A DNA stretch of 7,203 nucleotides, taken from contig JALFCJ010000114.1 of assembly GCA_022771185.1 (NCBI GenBank), positions 1-7,203 on the forward strand, written 5' to 3'. The DNA is from Spirochaetales bacterium (GTDB lineage Bacteria > Spirochaetota > Spirochaetia > Sphaerochaetales > Sphaerochaetaceae). Made by a program: the position numbers and the translations under genes. The first letter of the stretch is position 1. Each line of letters starts with the position of its first letter. The notes beneath the pieces were generated by a model. It made no database searches and was not told where the DNA came from. It worked only from the letters and a program-made list of their open reading frames with translations. This document shows positions 1 to 6,139 of the stretch, piece after piece.

Positions 1-708
1 GTAACTGCGCATAATGAGAAAGTCTGGAGAGAGAATACAAGTCTCATCATCTACAAGTAGCCTTAAGAGTTCCTCCAGTACTACACCTTGCATCAACATG
101 CCGGCCTCTAGATGTTCTTTTTCTCTATTTTCTCCATACGCAATCATTCTTGATATCATTTCACTATCTTGAAGTACTCCATTCTTAATCATGTTTGCGA
201 CTCTTAAAGATTCAAAAGTACCACTAATATCTGGCACATTGGCTTTACTTAGATTTCTCTTGGCTTTGTCTGATAGCCGAAACTCATATAGCTTTGTTTT
301 TGATCCTTTCACTACCCGATCAAGAAACTCCATAAGCTCTAAAACTGGAATAAACAATAGACTCGGTATACTTTCCCAGAAGAGACCAAAGTGAAGTGCT
401 AAATCTCTGTAATATGATAATTTCATGGTCACTCTATATAGATCATTATTTCTATCTATAGTTTCCATGAGTAGGAATTTATTCAATATCTTCTTTGATG
501 AATAAGGAGGTGATGTATTGGGATAATAAACTTCATGTACATCCCTAAGTTTTTTTCCAAGCCCTATAGAAAGAAAAAGAGTTGAAGAGAACCAATCTTT
601 CTCTTTATCTAGAAACAACTGAGTACTTTTCATTGCATAGACATCCGATTTATCACCAACAATGTATTTATGTTTGCTTCTAATCGGTTTAGATTTAATC
701 ATCAACAT
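1..708 (-). CDS. Unrecognised protein, N-terminal 236 codons (cut by left edge)
   Basis: An uninterrupted reading frame runs from ATG at 708-706 to the left edge, with no stop in 236 codons; an in-frame TAA at 720-718 limits the start. A second ATG two codons on (702-700) is an equally possible start, as neither has a good Shine-Dalgarno sequence. I do not recognise the family. The N-terminus is basic (Lys/Arg-rich over about 15 residues). The middle (about residues 100-140) is hydrophobic and aromatic, including FGLFWESIPSLLFIPVLELM, and looks more like a buried helical core than a clear membrane span. The rest is charged and helical. No nucleotide-binding, protease or nuclease motif is visible. 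The DNA is more A+T-rich than the transporter genes to the right, which may point to horizontal acquisition. It is divergent from tctC. That it is a gene rests on the long open frame and protein-like composition; its function is unknown. Confidence 0.65.
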   Translation of the reverse strand, partial: MLMIKSKPIRSKHKYIVGDKSDVYAMKSTQLFLDKEKDWFSSTLFLSIGLGKKLRDVHEVYYPNTSPPYSSKKILNKFLLMETIDRNNDLYRVTMKLSYYRDLALHFGLFWESIPSLLFIPVLELMEFLDRVVKGSKTKLYEFRLSDKAKRNLSKANVPDISGTFESLRVANMIKNGVLQDSEMISRMIAYGENREKEHLEAGMLMQGVVLEELLRLLVDDETCILSPDFLIMRSY

Positions 709-966
709 TAATATATATTAATAGAATACTTTAGTAAATTAGTTTCTTAATAATAGCATAAATAAAGACATATCAACTGTATTTATAAATATCTTCTTCA
801 TAATGAATCTTGATAAAACCAATCAATATAAATAACTATCCAATTCTGGCATTACTATGGAACTGAAATCATATGGGTAAATCAACAATATCTTAATTGT
901 AAAATCGCCTAACATACTAAACTCTTCTTTTTTTCCTATTTTATCAGATTAATTCTATCTTATCTG

Positions 967-1048
967 TTGAAAACGAAAGCAATTTGTTTTTGTTTGCGAA
1001 AACTATTTAATAGAAAATTTTCTTGAACGAAAGATAATAGAGTATTAT
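967..1048 (+). promoter_or_regulatory. Putative tctC control region with repeated CGAAA motifs
   Basis: AACGAAAG occurs exactly at 972-979 and again at 1026-1033. Between them, GTTTGCGAAAAC (992-1003) is a near-palindrome centred on CG, matching at 10 of 12 positions. TGAAAACGAAAGCA at 968-981 also resembles the central-CG operators used by LacI/CcpA-type regulators, but only one outer half is symmetrical. Promoter hexamers are poor: TTGTTT (984-989) with TTTAAT (1006-1011) at 16 nt, or TATTAT (1043-1048) without a good -35 box. It is plausible as the regulated promoter of the transporter operon; the exact start site is not determined. Confidence 0.3.
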
Positions 1049-1069
1049 CATTTAATCAATCAAAAGAAA

Positions 1070-1083
1070 ATGACCTAAGTCAT
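1070..1083. repeat. Short inverted repeat upstream of tctC
   Basis: ATGAC and GTCAT flank a CTAA spacer, a perfect 5-bp inverted repeat, with A-rich sequence on the left and TCTTTT on the right. It ends 15 bases before the GGAGG of tctC, so it would lie in the mRNA leader or just after the promoter. It could be an operator or a small leader hairpin; at this length chance is also possible. Confidence 0.3.
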
Positions 1084-1106
1084 CTTTTAAAAAAATTGGA
1101 GGAAAA

Positions 1107-2105
1107 ATGAAAAAACTAGTTGCATGTGCCCTTGTTGCACTCCTCGCTTTCGGCTCTCTATTTGCTCAGGGTCTCCAGGAAGAACAGGCCTCTTTCCCTG
1201 ATCCAGAAAAGACAATTACCATCGTTTGCCCACAGGGTGCAGGTGGTGGAACAGATACACAGACCAGACAGCTTGCTGAAGCTATGAAGGCTGTATCTGG
1301 TTTCGACAACATCATCGTCGAGAATATCACCGGAGGTTCAACAGGTATCGGAACAAATGCAGTCATCGACTCTGAACCAGATGGTTATACTCTTCTTATG
1401 TATGGCACATATGTAATCTGCGGAACAATGACAGGTTATACAGATGGCTTTGAAAAGATGGATATGGTCGCAGGCTTGGATCTTGAGCCATTCTTGATTG
1501 CAGTCAGAAGAGACAGCAACTTCAAGTCACTAAAGGATGTCATCGAATATGCTAAGGCTAATCCTGGAAAGGTTACTCTCGGTAACGCCGGAGCAACAGC
1601 AACAACAGGTGTTGTAGCATATGGTCTCAATGTTGCTTGCGACAGCATCTTCAACGTTGTCAACTTCAACGGTGGAAAAGAATTAATTCCAGCTGTTCTT
1701 GGTGGACACTGTGATGTCGGTATCTTCTCCCAGTCAGAAGTCAAGGCAAATATCGACGGACTACTTCCTGTTGCATTCTTAGGTGATGGACATAGTGTCG
1801 TTGCAGAATTCACAGAAGTTCCTAACCTTGCTGAAGCTGGATATCCAGACCTTGTTGTTCCTGGCGGATGCTTCAGAGGTATCACATGTGCAAAGGGAAC
1901 TCCTGATGACGTAAAGGCATGGCTTGCAGATACAATCGATAAGGCATTCAATACAGATTCCTTCCAGACATGGCTCAAGGACAATGGTATCCTTCCTCAG
2001 TTCACAAAGCTTGAAGAATTTGAGAAGTTTAACGCAGATCTCGTTGAAACAATGAAGCCTATTTTGAAGGCTACAGGACTTGCTCAAGGTAAGTACGCAG
2101 AGTAA
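1107..2105 (+). CDS. tctC: TTT transporter periplasmic binding protein (TctC/Bug family)
   Basis: This is the extracytoplasmic solute-binding component of a tripartite tricarboxylate transporter, which captures a carboxylate-type solute and hands it to TctA/TctB. The 332 residues are normal for the family. Residues 1-20 form a Sec signal peptide (Lys2-Lys3, hydrophobic core, probable cleavage after Ala20 in FAQG). Family landmarks follow in order: PQGAGGGTDTQTRQLAEAM at 42-60 (first ligand loop), ENITGGSTGIG at 72-82, PDGYTLL at 91-97, GNAGATATTG at 159-168 (second ligand loop) and FNGGKELIPAVLGGHCDVGI at 187-206. The start is fixed by GGAGG four bases upstream of the ATG. It is the first gene of the operon and is followed by a hairpin that may keep its expression above that of tctBA. 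The ligand is not predictable: this family also binds aromatic acids, amino acids and other dicarboxylates. Confidence 0.95.
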   Translation: MKKLVACALVALLAFGSLFAQGLQEEQASFPDPEKTITIVCPQGAGGGTDTQTRQLAEAMKAVSGFDNIIVENITGGSTGIGTNAVIDSEPDGYTLLMYGTYVICGTMTGYTDGFEKMDMVAGLDLEPFLIAVRRDSNFKSLKDVIEYAKANPGKVTLGNAGATATTGVVAYGLNVACDSIFNVVNFNGGKELIPAVLGGHCDVGIFSQSEVKANIDGLLPVAFLGDGHSVVAEFTEVPNLAEAGYPDLVVPGGCFRGITCAKGTPDDVKAWLADTIDKAFNTDSFQTWLKDNGILPQFTKLEEFEKFNADLVETMKPILKATGLAQGKYAE

Positions 2106-2121
2106 TCTCGGCATTAACACT

Positions 2122-2157
2122 GCCCCGGCGTTTATAATACCGGGGCTAATTTTTATT
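2122..2157 (+). terminator. Hairpin between tctC and tctB (terminator/attenuator)
   Basis: GCCCCGG (2122-2128) pairs perfectly with CCGGGGC (2140-2146) around an 11-base loop, and TAATTTTTATT follows. It begins 16 bases after the tctC stop. A GC-only stem with a T-rich tail fits an intrinsic terminator. As tctB and tctA follow in the same direction without a clear promoter of their own, partial read-through is likely, giving more binding protein than permease. Confidence 0.75.
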
Positions 2158-2182
2158 AATTGACAGGACGATAAGTATAATT

Positions 2183-2884
2183 ATGAAGTTAAAGGTAAAA
2201 ACTCTTCCTTTGGTTATGACAATCCTTTCCGGACTCTATCTTATATATGTCATATCCAGTGAAAATACTACACTGGTGGCTGATGCAGTAGGAGGAGATC
2301 CGGGCGGAAAGCTTATTCCTTCCATCATCGCAGTATTCCTATTTCTAGGTTTTCTTTACATTACCATAAAAGAAAGACCTGTTGGAAAGAAGATGGAAAA
2401 GGAGACTGCTGTTCTTTTGGCTCTAACCTTTGTTTTGGCACTTCTATATGTTGTTTTAACAAAGACTATTGGTTTTATAATCCTCACAACTATTGTTCTC
2501 TACTCTCTTGAATACCTATATTCCACAATAGGAGAAAAACGAAAGCCTTTATCGGCAGTAATCGGTGGTATAGGTACTCTGATTGTCACAGTAGCTGTAT
2601 ATACTCTCATGAGACTTTTGACCAAGACTCTTGGAAGAATGGCAAGAGCAGGATCACTTCCTTCAGCCTTCACTTCATCAACACTCAATGCAGTCATTGC
2701 TATTGTATTTGTCCTCATGTTCATTATCCTTCTTTACTTTACTCTTCATAAACTGTTAAAGAAGAAGGGATTATTCAGAGTGGCTAATTCCGGCCTTATT
2801 ACATTCTCCACAGTACTTTTGCTGTATGTGGTGTTCAAACAGTTCTTCCTTGTTGCCTTGGCACCAGGATTATTAAACTTCTAG
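2183..2884 (+). CDS. tctB: TTT transporter small membrane subunit (TctB), extended form
   Basis: This is the small integral membrane subunit that pairs with TctA. It is identified by position between tctC and tctA, by the hydrophobic profile, and by GDPGGKLIP at 38-46, which corresponds to the family's Gly-Pro-Gly-x-x-Pro segment before the second membrane helix. Hydrophobic segments lie at about 7-25, 43-62, 74-91, 95-113, 123-145, 168-188 and 204-225. TctB proteins are usually about 140-180 residues with four or five spans; this one has 233, with the extra length in the C-terminal half (about 146-200). The ribosome binding site is weak: AGGA at 2165-2168 is 14 bases from the ATG, so translation may depend on tctC read-through. 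No better start is visible upstream. The stop overlaps the ribosome binding site of tctA. The assignment is good; the meaning of the extension is unknown. Confidence 0.85.
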   Translation: MKLKVKTLPLVMTILSGLYLIYVISSENTTLVADAVGGDPGGKLIPSIIAVFLFLGFLYITIKERPVGKKMEKETAVLLALTFVLALLYVVLTKTIGFIILTTIVLYSLEYLYSTIGEKRKPLSAVIGGIGTLIVTVAVYTLMRLLTKTLGRMARAGSLPSAFTSSTLNAVIAIVFVLMFIILLYFTLHKLLKKKGLFRVANSGLITFSTVLLLYVVFKQFFLVALAPGLLNF

Positions 2885-2888
2885 GAGG
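2884..2888 (+). promoter_or_regulatory. tctA ribosome binding site overlapping the tctB stop
   Basis: GGAGG begins on the last base of the tctB TAG stop (2882-2884) and lies six bases before the tctA ATG at 2895. This strong site fixes the tctA start and suggests translational coupling of the two membrane subunits. Confidence 0.8.
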
Positions 2889-2894
2889 CTCGTT

Positions 2895-4421
2895 ATGTCT
2901 GAATTCTTACAGGGATTATCAATGGTCTCCAATCTTTATACAATACTATGGTGTGCCTTCGGATCCGTACTTGGCATTATTCTTGGTGCTCTTCCCGGAC
3001 TAACGGCAACAATGGGAATAGCTTTGGTCATCCCTATTTCTTACCAGCTTGAGACAGCTACAGGTATCGGGCTTCTTCTTTCTGTCTATTGCGGTGCAGT
3101 CTGCGGTGCATCAATTCCAGCTATTCTTTTGGGTATTCCAGGTAACCCGAATGCTATTGCAACGGTAGATGACGGACAGAAGATGACGAAGAAAGGTCTT
3201 GCCGGTCAAGCCCTTGGTGGAGCAGTAATTGCATCCATGATAGGTGGATTGGGCTCAGAGATATTCCTTATTTTCTTCTCACCTCTTATTGCAAAGATGA
3301 CTCTTGCCTTCGGCCCCGCTGAAAAGTGTACTTTGTCACTGGTAGGTATCGTAATTATTGCTGCCGTGTCAGGTAAAGATCTTCTAAAAGGTCTTCTGAT
3401 GGGAGGAATCGGCTTTGTATTCGCCTTTATTGGACCCGACCCAATGAGCGGAGCTGTCAGAATTCCATTTGCATCCATTTTTAGAAAGACGCCTATTGCA
3501 AATGGTTTTGATTTGACATCCACTCTTATAGGACTCTATGGTGTAAGCCAAGTATTCTTTGAAATCGATAATCTCAGAAAGCAACAGAAAGCCGAAGTCT
3601 GTGAGAACATAGGTAAAGTATTCCCTCCATTTAAGAAAGTTGTATCCATGTGGAAAATAATACTTTCAAGCCTTGGTATCGGAACACTTATAGGAGCAAT
3701 CCCTGGCACAGGTGCTTCTATTGCAGTATTTATGAGTAGAAATGCCGCCGATTCTATCTGCGAACACTCTAAAGGCAAATTAGATAAACCAGGGACGGGA
3801 TGTCTTGAGGGCGTCTTTGCACCAGAAGTTGCAAACAACGCATGTACTGGAGGTGCTCTTATTCCTGCTCTTTCATTAGGTATTCCGGGAGACAGTGCCA
3901 CAGCTGTATTGATCGGCGCTTTGATGATCAATGGTGTTACACCTGGCTTTGCACTGTTTAGCCAGAACATGCCACTTGTCTACTCATTATTCTGCACTCT
4001 ACTTATTGCAAACATATTTATGGGAGTATTCCAATTGGCTGGAGTCAGAGTCTATCCAAAGATTCTCAAGATCAGTCAAAGAGTATTAATGCCTGTTGTT
4101 TTGATACTATCTTTTATCGGCTCTTATGCCATTGCAGGAACAAGTATATCCAAAGGCATATTCAACCTTGGAACAGCTCTCTTTATGGGAATATTCGGTT
4201 ATGTGATGAAGAAGAACGACTATCCTATCGCCCCTGTTGTGCTAGGTCTTATTCTTGGAGGAATGTTCGAAGAGCAGTTCAGAAGAGCCGTGAAACTTGG
4301 AGCCGGCACTCTTTCAAGATTCTACACATCTCCTATTTGTTGGTTCTTCATTCTTCTTGCCGTTCTCATCATCGTCTCTACTGTTCTTAAGAGAAAAAAG
4401 GAAAGAAAACAGAATGGCTGA
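2895..4421 (+). CDS. tctA: TTT transporter large membrane subunit (TctA)
   Basis: This is the main permease of the tripartite tricarboxylate transporter, a secondary carrier of the inner membrane driven by an ion gradient. Its 508 residues with about a dozen hydrophobic segments match the family. The two-fold internal repeat is clear. Repeat one has GALPGLTATMGIALVIP (31-47), YCGAVCGASIPAILLGIPG (65-83) and the DDG near 92-94. Repeat two has GAIPGTGASIAVF (267-279), EGVFAPEVANNACTGGALIP (305-324), GIPG (329-332) and GALMINGVTPG (341-351). These Gly/Pro-rich loops form the family's conserved core and appear intact. In repeat one the position after GIPG reads NPNAIATVDDG, where many homologues have a Thr/Ser-Pro-Ala-rich stretch; this may relate to substrate choice. 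Translation is probably coupled to tctB upstream and to the hydrolase downstream, whose ATG overlaps its last eight bases. Confidence 0.95.
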   Translation: MSEFLQGLSMVSNLYTILWCAFGSVLGIILGALPGLTATMGIALVIPISYQLETATGIGLLLSVYCGAVCGASIPAILLGIPGNPNAIATVDDGQKMTKKGLAGQALGGAVIASMIGGLGSEIFLIFFSPLIAKMTLAFGPAEKCTLSLVGIVIIAAVSGKDLLKGLLMGGIGFVFAFIGPDPMSGAVRIPFASIFRKTPIANGFDLTSTLIGLYGVSQVFFEIDNLRKQQKAEVCENIGKVFPPFKKVVSMWKIILSSLGIGTLIGAIPGTGASIAVFMSRNAADSICEHSKGKLDKPGTGCLEGVFAPEVANNACTGGALIPALSLGIPGDSATAVLIGALMINGVTPGFALFSQNMPLVYSLFCTLLIANIFMGVFQLAGVRVYPKILKISQRVLMPVVLILSFIGSYAIAGTSISKGIFNLGTALFMGIFGYVMKKNDYPIAPVVLGLILGGMFEEQFRRAVKLGAGTLSRFYTSPICWFFILLAVLIIVSTVLKRKKERKQNG

Positions 4422-5151
4422 TGTTGTATTTCTAGGAACAAACGGATCATTACAGGAGAGAGGAAGCGGAAACACTTCCCTTCTCCTCTTATCTAACGAC
4501 ATACGAATACTTGTTGACGTATCTTCTAACATTCAGGAAGCAGTTGAAAATGATATTGACGTGGTTATTGTTACACATAGCCACACTGATCATGTATATG
4601 GTATTCCTTCTCTCTTGCATCAGCTTTGGCTTAGTGGAAGAAAGAGATTGCTTACAATATATGCACCAAAGGCTGTGATTCCTTTGATCGATAGCTTAAT
4701 CAATGCTTTTGGTCTAAGAGAAAAAAAGAACTTCTTTCCTTTGGAAATAAAAGAAATTGAAAACTTCCAAGTAGGTAATACAGAGATATCTTTCTTTAAG
4801 ACCGATCACACTGATGCTTCCATCGGCCTTTTATTCAAAGATGATAAAGGAAAAATTCTTTATACATCAGACACTCGGCCAATAAAAGAGATAAAAGAAG
4901 ATTGGATAGATAGCGATATCCTTATCCATGAATCATCAGGCCTTTCATCTGATGAAGATACACTTATCAAGAAAGGTCACTCTTCCGGTAGAGATGCATC
5001 TACTTTGGCTTCAAGAATAAGATGTAGACGCTTGATACTCTGTCATCTCCCATTGAGAGGTAAAGAAGAGATTCTTAATGAAGCAAGAATTATGTTTGAT
5101 AACACAATTCTTCCTTCTCCCATCACTGTTTATAGTACAGAAGAAAAATGA
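4414..5151 (+). CDS. MBL-fold metallo-hydrolase (RNase Z-like), coupled to tctA
   Basis: This is a 245-residue cytosolic protein of the metallo-beta-lactamase fold. The ATG at 4414 overlaps the last eight bases of tctA. A longer frame from 4297 is rejected: its extra 39 residues lie inside tctA, while from 4414 the protein starts at the family's first strand (DVVFLGTNGS). AAGGA at 4398-4402 can serve as ribosome binding site. The dinuclear metal set is complete: H55-S-H57-T-D59-H60, H132, D153 in SDT, and H211 in LCHLP; E173 and H189 (KGHSS) also match RNase Z-like relatives. It is shorter than tRNase Z (about 300 residues) and I see no room for the tRNA-gripping arm, so a small-molecule hydrolase (lactone, ester or phosphodiester) is as likely as an RNase. 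Its place as last gene of the TTT operon suggests it acts on the imported solute or a derivative; this is inference. Confidence 0.88.
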   Translation: MADVVFLGTNGSLQERGSGNTSLLLLSNDIRILVDVSSNIQEAVENDIDVVIVTHSHTDHVYGIPSLLHQLWLSGRKRLLTIYAPKAVIPLIDSLINAFGLREKKNFFPLEIKEIENFQVGNTEISFFKTDHTDASIGLLFKDDKGKILYTSDTRPIKEIKEDWIDSDILIHESSGLSSDEDTLIKKGHSSGRDASTLASRIRCRRLILCHLPLRGKEEILNEARIMFDNTILPSPITVYSTEEK

Positions 5152-5172
5152 CATTAATTAATGTTCTCTTGA

Positions 5173-5197
5173 TCCCATCGGAAGATGGGAGTTTTTC
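5173..5197 (+). terminator. Intrinsic terminator of the TTT-hydrolase operon
   Basis: TCCCATC (5173-5179) and GATGGGA (5184-5190) form a perfect 7-bp stem closed by a GGAA tetraloop, followed by GTTTTTC. It lies 21 bases after the hydrolase stop and closes the operon. Its T tract runs into the -35 box of the next promoter. Confidence 0.88.
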
Positions 5198-5198
5198 T

Positions 5199-5228
5199 TT
5201 GCCAGATTCACACAAAACAAAGTATAAA
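5199..5228 (+). promoter_or_regulatory. Candidate sigma70-type promoter of the first SDR gene
   Basis: TTGCCA (5199-5204) and TATAAA (5223-5228) are separated by 18 bases, each close to consensus. Transcription would start near 5235, leaving a leader of about 60 bases that contains the tandem repeat at 5255-5281. The preceding terminator supports independent transcription from here. The repeats themselves contain TATAAA, so alternative -10 boxes further downstream are possible. Confidence 0.5.
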
Positions 5229-5254
5229 GGACTAGACAAATATACAATAAATAA

Positions 5255-5281
5255 TTATCTATAAATTGTTATCTATAAATT
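5255..5281 (+). repeat. Tandem 13-base repeat in the SDR leader
   Basis: TTATCTATAAATT occurs at 5255-5267 and again, identically, at 5269-5281, with one G between, giving a 14-base period. The second copy abuts the AGGAG ribosome binding site (5282-5286) of the SDR gene. It could be a regulator binding site, an mRNA leader element or a recent slippage duplication. Confidence 0.8.
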
Positions 5282-5294
5282 AGGAGAGAAAAAT

Positions 5295-6086
5295 ATGACA
5301 CTTAGAGAAAAGTATGGAGAATGGGGAATCATCCTTGGCGCAACAGAGGGTGTAGGAAAAGCATTTGCAGAGAAAATTGCATCAGAAGGCATGAACGTAG
5401 TACTTGTAGGTAGAAGAGAAGAAAAACTCAATGAACTTGGTGCTTCTATCAAGGAGAAGTATGGCGTCGATTATAAAGTCATCAGGGCAGATTTTGCAGA
5501 CAGCAACTGTACTGAGAAGATATTCAAGGAAACAGAAGGCTTGGACATGGGCTTTATGAGCTATGTCGCTTGTTTCCATACTTTCGGAAAGCTTCAAGAT
5601 ACTCCTTGGGAAAAACATGAAGCTATGATCAACGTAAACGTCCTTACATTCCTCAAGTGTTTCTATCACTATATGGGAATATTTGCAAAAAAGGATAGAG
5701 GCGCTGTCATCAACGTATCTTCTCTTACAGGTATCAGCAGCTCTCCATATAATGCACAGTATGGTGCAGGAAAAGCATATATCATGAAGCTTACAGAAGC
5801 TGTTGCAGGTGAATGTGAGAAGACAAATGTAGATGTTGAGGTAATTACACTGGGAACAACTATTACACCAAGCTTATTGAACAACCTTCCTGGAGGACCA
5901 GCAGGAGAAGCTGTTATGAAAGCTGCCATGACTCCTGAAGCTGTTGTTGAAGAAGCATTTGAGAATCTTGGGAAGTCTCTTTCTGTCATCGCTGGAGAGC
6001 ACAACAAGGCAAACGTCCACAACTGGAAAGCAAATAAGACAGCAGATGAGTATATCCGCTACATGGGTTCTTTCTACGAAAGATAA
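5295..6086 (+). CDS. Short-chain dehydrogenase/reductase (SDR), atypical motifs
   Basis: This is an NAD(P)-dependent oxidoreductase of 263 residues, normal for a classical SDR. The Rossmann nucleotide loop reads G15-A-T-E-G19-V-G21. R40-R41 at the end of the second strand suggest NADP(H). D66 fits the adenine-contacting aspartate, and N115 with S143, Y156 and K160 complete the catalytic tetrad. Two usual signatures are changed: the NNAG strand reads Y90-V-A-C93, and the PG motif after strand six reads L186-G187. Similar divergence is known in SDRs annotated as steroid or ketoacyl reductase-like, so the substrate is not predictable. The start is set by AGGAG (5282-5286), eight bases before the ATG. 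The gene follows the transporter operon in the same direction but sits behind a terminator and its own promoter, so it forms a separate unit. It could reduce or oxidise a product of the imported solute, judged by position only. Confidence 0.9.
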   Translation: MTLREKYGEWGIILGATEGVGKAFAEKIASEGMNVVLVGRREEKLNELGASIKEKYGVDYKVIRADFADSNCTEKIFKETEGLDMGFMSYVACFHTFGKLQDTPWEKHEAMINVNVLTFLKCFYHYMGIFAKKDRGAVINVSSLTGISSSPYNAQYGAGKAYIMKLTEAVAGECEKTNVDVEVITLGTTITPSLLNNLPGGPAGEAVMKAAMTPEAVVEEAFENLGKSLSVIAGEHNKANVHNWKANKTADEYIRYMGSFYER

Positions 6087-6092
6087 TCACAC

Positions 6093-6126
6093 ATATCTCC
6101 TCCCCCCCACCGAAGGGAGGAGATAT
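6093..6126. terminator. Strong hairpin between the two convergent SDR genes
   Basis: ATATCTCCTCCC (6093-6104) and GGGAGGAGATAT (6115-6126) form a perfect 12-bp stem with a 10-base loop (CCCCACCGAA). It begins six bases after the plus-strand SDR stop and ends 13 bases before the end of the minus-strand SDR. The plus-side tail is only moderately T-rich (TTATATCGTTTTATT) and the minus-side tail is poor, so it is a clearer terminator for the rightward gene but is probably shared. Confidence 0.85.
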
Positions 6127-6139
6127 TTATATCGTTTTA

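Larger units (their letters stand above)
709..1106. other. AT-rich divergent intergenic region
   Basis: About 400 bases lie between the leftward unknown gene and tctC. I see no credible gene here: the few ATG-initiated frames are about ten codons or fewer and lack ribosome binding sites. The left two thirds is featureless AT-rich sequence that would carry the promoter of the leftward gene. The right third (about 960-1106) holds repeated AACGAAAG motifs, weak promoter-like hexamers, a short inverted repeat and the GGAGG ribosome binding site of tctC at 1098-1102. Confidence 0.7.

Noticed and set aside
191..394. Plus-strand 67-codon frame
   Set aside because: It lies opposite the much longer open minus-strand frame at 1-708, has no ribosome binding site and has a low-complexity, Ser-rich product.
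1107..1127. Lipobox-like LVAC (residues 4-7) in TctC
   Set aside because: It matches the pattern but lies before the hydrophobic core, too near the N-terminus to be a lipoprotein cleavage site; the normal Sec site after Ala20 fits better.
1436..1984. Minus-strand 182-codon frame inside tctC, and similar antisense frames in tctA and both SDR genes
   Set aside because: These are shadows of strongly supported genes, with products rich in Ser/Pro/Thr and no family motif.
2160..2181. Perfect TTGACA (2160-2165) and TATAAT (2176-2181) just before tctB
   Set aside because: The spacer is only 10 bases, far below the about 17 needed by a sigma70 promoter, so the pair is probably coincidental in AT-rich DNA. 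A -10-only promoter giving a leaderless tctB message cannot be excluded.
4297..4413. Upstream extension of the hydrolase from an earlier ATG
   Set aside because: The extra 39 residues lie within tctA in another frame, are not part of the MBL fold and have no ribosome binding site; ATG 4414 starts exactly before the first family strand.
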